The notes below the pieces were generated by a model. The model made no database searches. It saw only the letters and a list, made by a program, of their open reading frames with translations, and was not told where the DNA came from. 8,359 bases of DNA, from the NCBI GenBank assembly GCA_031257715.1, contig JAIROE010000009.1, forward strand, positions 1 to 8,359, in the 5' to 3' direction. The position numbers were made by a program, and so were the translations under genes. This DNA comes from Treponema sp. (lineage in GTDB: Bacteria; Spirochaetota; Spirochaetia; Treponematales; Breznakiellaceae). Shown piece by piece: positions 6,521 to 8,359 of the stretch (positions are counted from its first letter, which is position 1; every line of letters starts with the position of its first letter).

Positions 6521-6897
6521 ACGGAAAAAAACTCTTCGCCATCCGGGGAGCATCTCAATGCCTCAATACCGTGGAAGACATCACCCGGCAGGTTACCGCC
6601 CTGTACCGTGAAGTCCTTGAGCGCAACAACCTGGACGAAACCGGCATCGTCTCCCTTGTTTTTTCGGTAACGGAGGATCTGGACGCCAAAAATCCCGCCG
6701 CCGCCCTGCGCGCGGGGGGCTTTGCGGCGGACACGGCCCTCTTTGTCGTACAGGAAGCCCGGTTCACGGAAGGTCTGGAACGAACCGTAAGGCTCCTCCT
6801 TCACTGTTATCTTGATGAAAATTCCCGCCCCTTCCATGTGTACCGCAACGGCGCCGAGGTTTTGCGGCCGGACAGAGCCTGCGGGCGGCCCGCGTAA
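6517..6897 (+). CDS. aroH: Chorismate mutase, AroH class
   Basis: Converts chorismate to prephenate (EC 5.4.99.5), the branch step towards phenylalanine and tyrosine, in the cytoplasm. At 126 residues it has the length of the monofunctional AroH-class enzyme of Bacillus subtilis (about 127), a trimeric alpha/beta fold unlike the all-helical AroQ class. The alignment, from memory of the Bacillus enzyme, keeps the key active-site residues: Arg10 in AIRGAS (Bacillus Arg7), Arg65 (Arg63), Glu80 in VVQE (Glu78), Arg92 in RTVRLL (Arg90), Tyr109 in HVYRNG (Tyr108) and Arg117 in VLRPD (Arg116). The tail after LRPD is short. ATG 6517-6519 follows GGGAGG with good spacing and overlaps the previous stop (ATGA). 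The 131 bases after it are convergent with the TPR gene. Confidence in family and activity is high. Confidence 0.95.
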   Translation: MNGKKLFAIRGASQCLNTVEDITRQVTALYREVLERNNLDETGIVSLVFSVTEDLDAKNPAAALRAGGFAADTALFVVQEARFTEGLERTVRLLLHCYLDENSRPFHVYRNGAEVLRPDRACGRPA

Positions 6898-6915
6898 GCT
6901 TCCGCCCGGCAGGTC

Positions 6916-6956
6916 GGAAACGAAGTTTCCCCGGCAGCCCGGCAATCGGGATTTTT
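6916..6956 (+). terminator. Possible terminator after aroH
   Basis: Two small hairpins follow the aroH stop. GGAAAC-GAA-GTTTCC (6916-6930) is a perfect 6-bp stem. CCCG-GCAAT-CGGG (6938-6950) is a 4-bp stem followed at once by ATTTTT (6951-6956). The second has terminator shape but a short stem and T-tract. Confidence 0.35.
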
Positions 6957-6970
6957 GGGCCGCTGATGGC

Positions 6971-7011
6971 ACAAGGGGCCATATTTCCCTGCCGGCCCCG
7001 GCCGCCCTTGT
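6971..7011 (-). terminator. Inverted repeat downstream of the TPR gene
   Basis: ACAAGGG (6971-6977) pairs with CCCTTGT (7005-7011); alternatively GGGGCC (6975-6980) pairs with GGCCCC (6994-6999). The element lies 18 bases past the TPR stop, between convergent genes. On the minus strand the inner stem is followed only by TTGT, so it is at best a weak or factor-assisted terminator. Confidence 0.3.
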
Positions 7012-7028
7012 ACACTACATTTTCGCTG

Positions 7029-8003
7029 TCAGTCCCCCATCCGGCGCCGCAACTCTTCAAGGTTCTGCCGGGCGGCGGCGCTGCCCGGATCGATCCGCAA
7101 AACCCTCTCCCAATCCGTCCGGGCGTGCCCATACTCTCCCCTGCTTCTGTAGACAATGCCCCGGTTATGGTACGCATCAACATCATTGGGATCTATCCTG
7201 ATTGCCTCGGTAAAGTCCGCTATCGCCTTGTCCGCTTCTCCCCCGGCAAAATAGGCGGCGCCCCGGTTAATATAGGCGTCTATATAATCGGCCTTAAGTC
7301 CGATTGCCCGGGTATAGTCCGCCGCGGCTTTGCCCGGTTCCCCGTTTTCACGGTGGACGTTGCCCCGGTTGTACCAGGCCTCGGCAAAAGCGGGGTTTAT
7401 CCTGATCGCCTCGGTGAAATCCGCGACAGCCTCCTCCACCGTCCCCTTTTTGTTGTAGAAATAAAGATAACCCCGGTTGTAGTACGCATGGTAATGATCG
7501 GGGTTTATCCTGATCGCCTCGGTGAAATCCGCGACGGCTTTGTCCTCTTCTCCTTTGAGCGAGTAGGCGACGCCCCTGTTGAGATACGCGTCGGCATAAC
7601 CTGCCCCGAGCCTGATCGCTTCAGTGAAGTTTGCGATGGCTTCATCCGGCTCCCCCATGGACACATCGATAATACCCCGGTTATGGTACCCCTCCGGACC
7701 GGCCTCGACGGAGGCCGCTTCCGTCCTTCCGGCGGGCCCTGCCCCGTCCGCCCCGGCGGGGGCCGTTTCTATCCTCACGGCCGTCCCGGCCTTTTTCGCC
7801 CGGAACCCCTCCGCCCAGGCGGAAGCCGCTTCTTCCCCCCGGGCCGAATCCGCCCCGCCCGCCGGGGTTTTCGCCCTGTCCTCCCCTCCGGAAAAGGATT
7901 TTTCCGAAGGAGCGAATTTCTCCGCGGCGACGGCAGCCAGAACAACGAACGCCGCGAGCGACGCCGCGAGTACACAACACAAAAGGACAAACAGTTTTTT
8001 CAT
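7029..8003 (-). CDS. Secreted or membrane-anchored TPR-repeat protein
   Basis: A 324-residue protein. Residues 1-27 (MKKLFVLLCCVLAASLAAFVVLAAVAA) are a signal peptide or N-terminal anchor. Residues 28-103 are a low-complexity stretch rich in Ala, Gly, Glu and Pro, probably disordered. From about 104 to 307 there are six TPR units built on the pattern AYxNRGxxYxxxGExDKAxADFTEAIRIxP, near 104-135, 136-169, 170-205, 206-239, 240-273 and 274-307; the third carries a two-residue insertion. A partial helix follows (SAAARQNLEELRRRM). TPRs bind other proteins; here this would happen at the periplasmic face, but no partner is evident. ATG 8001-8003 is chosen because it makes a classic ATGA overlap with the 79-aa gene and gives a textbook signal peptide; a TTG six bases upstream is the alternative. 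GGGGA lies six bases before the ATG. It converges on aroH. Confidence 0.9.
   Translation of the reverse strand: MKKLFVLLCCVLAASLAAFVVLAAVAAEKFAPSEKSFSGGEDRAKTPAGGADSARGEEAASAWAEGFRAKKAGTAVRIETAPAGADGAGPAGRTEAASVEAGPEGYHNRGIIDVSMGEPDEAIANFTEAIRLGAGYADAYLNRGVAYSLKGEEDKAVADFTEAIRINPDHYHAYYNRGYLYFYNKKGTVEEAVADFTEAIRINPAFAEAWYNRGNVHRENGEPGKAAADYTRAIGLKADYIDAYINRGAAYFAGGEADKAIADFTEAIRIDPNDVDAYHNRGIVYRSRGEYGHARTDWERVLRIDPGSAAARQNLEELRRRMGD
7391..7535. repeat. Two exact 37-bp direct repeats, 108 bp apart, inside the TPR gene
   Basis: Bases 7391-7427 and 7499-7535 are identical and encode the VADFTEAIRINP segment of TPR units 2 and 3. A more diverged copy begins near 7188. The 108-base spacing equals 36 codons (a 34-residue TPR plus the two-residue insertion), so this is domain duplication at DNA level. 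Recombination between the copies would remove one repeat in frame. Confidence 0.85.
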
Positions 8004-8239
8004 CGCCAATCCCCGCTCGCGTTAGTTCCTGGACCGGCATCCGGATTTTGAAACCGGCCATTCGACAGTTCCCATTCGGCCATGAACCGCTTGTGTTCAT
8101 CATCGGATTGTTTCAGATGATCCGGCGCCGTTTCAAGTTCATATTTCTCCCGGTACAGGTCCAGCCGGTTTTGTTCGTCCAGCGGAGGGGTACCGGTGAT
8201 TGTCTTATGCGACCGGACGGCGGTTAGATCCGTTGTCAT
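8000..8239 (-). CDS. Small hydrophilic protein of unknown function
   Basis: A 79-residue protein of no family I recognise. It has no signal peptide or membrane segment, is strongly charged, and its middle (LDEQNRLDLYREKYELETAPDHLKQSDDEHKRFMAEWEL, about 20-58) should be helical. The main support for its being real is context. Its stop overlaps the TPR gene's ATG as ATGA, and it lies just downstream of a TATAAT box and a structured inverted repeat. Against it, no Shine-Dalgarno precedes ATG 8237-8239 (upstream bases ATCGCGCAG). It may be a cytoplasmic partner or a leader gene coupling translation to the TPR gene. It is the only ORF of this frame here without a longer competing gene on the other strand. 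Confidence 0.6.
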   Translation of the reverse strand: MTTDLTAVRSHKTITGTPPLDEQNRLDLYREKYELETAPDHLKQSDDEHKRFMAEWELSNGRFQNPDAGPGTNASGDWR

Positions 8240-8261
8240 CTGCGCGATTTTTTATTCGAAA

Positions 8262-8336
8262 GTCTGGTTTAATACCCCGGAGCTCTGCTCCGGCTGAATA
8301 AAGCAACGATTACAAAAATTTGGTATTAAACCAGAC
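8262..8336. repeat. Perfect 15-bp inverted repeat enclosing a second hairpin (REP/MITE-like or leader structure)
   Basis: GTCTGGTTTAATACC (8262-8276) and GGTATTAAACCAGAC (8322-8336) are exact reverse complements. Inside, CCGGAGC (8277-8283) and GCTCCGG (8287-8293) form a perfect 7-bp stem around TCT, immediately beside the left outer arm. An AT-rich linker (8294-8321) follows. The 75-base element could be a REP-like or miniature transposable element; palindromes of this type next to an AATACC motif are mobilised by IS200/IS605-like or RAYT transposases in other bacteria. It could equally be a folded 5' leader of the minus-strand 79-aa gene. No target-site duplication is visible. The structure is certain; its nature is not. 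Confidence 0.75.
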
Positions 8337-8339
8337 GGT

Positions 8340-8345
8340 ATTATA
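8340..8345 (-). promoter_or_regulatory. Possible -10 box for the 79-aa/TPR gene pair
   Basis: The minus strand reads TATAAT, four bases before the outer arm of the inverted repeat. A -35 box at standard spacing would lie at about 8363-8368, outside the window, so the promoter cannot be confirmed. If used, transcription would start near 8333, inside the inverted repeat, and the ~93-nt leader would contain nearly the whole structure. Confidence 0.4.
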
Positions 8346-8359
8346 AACTTCCTCTCGAA

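Noticed and set aside
6379..7186. Minus-strand open frames opposite aroH (6379-6972 and 6764-7186)
   Set aside because: AroH-class active-site residues are all preserved on the plus strand; the antisense frames are uninformative.
7188..7630. Regular repeats as a CRISPR array or mobile repeat
   Set aside because: The repeats have a period of about 102-108 bases, stay in frame and encode TPR motifs; there are no spacers in the CRISPR sense.
6966..8051. 361-codon open frame on the plus strand, antisense to the TPR gene
   Set aside because: It mirrors the TPR repeats (recurrent PDRLGEIRD-type phrases are just the complement of TPR codons), has no ribosome-binding site, and the minus-strand reading is a clear TPR protein.
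8277..8293. The CCGGAGC/GCTCCGG hairpin alone as an intrinsic terminator
   Set aside because: Neither strand has a T-tract directly after the stem, and it is nested in a larger inverted repeat.

Overview
The window looks like a chromosomal segment of a spirochaete, most likely Treponema or a close relative. The strongest evidence is a partial gene at the left edge that is unmistakably a spirochaete core flagellin (FlaB class). Other support comes from a lipoprotein with a relaxed, spirochaete-style lipobox and a small outer-membrane beta-barrel ending in aromatic residues. The DNA is moderately GC-rich, so almost every real gene has long antisense shadow ORFs. I see no rRNA, tRNA, CRISPR array, transposase or prophage gene.

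Layout, left to right. (1) 1-620, minus: flaB, cut by the window edge, with its own sigma-28-type promoter (733-760). Its ~100-nt leader carries a perfect 9-bp hairpin that displays a CsrA-type GGA motif, and a second such motif overlaps the Shine-Dalgarno. (2) 786-5101, minus: three genes read in the order outer-membrane beta-barrel, lipoprotein, RarA-type AAA+ ATPase. They probably share a good sigma-70 promoter at 5192-5220. The RarA protein has a long C-terminal extension that reads like a SAM-methyltransferase fold. (3) 5240-6058, minus: a membrane-anchored protein resembling SPFH/Band 7. (4) 6176-6897, plus: a divergent two-gene operon of a three-TM membrane protein and an AroH-class chorismate mutase, joined by an ATGA overlap. 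(5) 7029-8239, minus: a secreted or membrane-anchored TPR protein preceded by a small unknown 79-aa protein, also joined by an ATGA overlap. (6) 8262-8336: a perfect 15-bp inverted repeat enclosing a second perfect hairpin, just upstream of that pair and just downstream of a TATAAT box.

How the parts may work together. The minus-strand genes from 6058 to 786 are mostly envelope functions, with a replication-repair ATPase as the last gene. The flagellin leader has the parts expected of the CsrA (and possibly FliW) feedback known for flagellins in other bacteria: a sigma-28 promoter, a GGA-loop hairpin, and a GGA site over the ribosome-binding site. I find no dedicated new defence or biosynthetic system. 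The points most worth checking are the flagellin leader, the RarA-methyltransferase fusion, the beta-barrel gene's leader hairpin, and the nested inverted repeat at the right edge.
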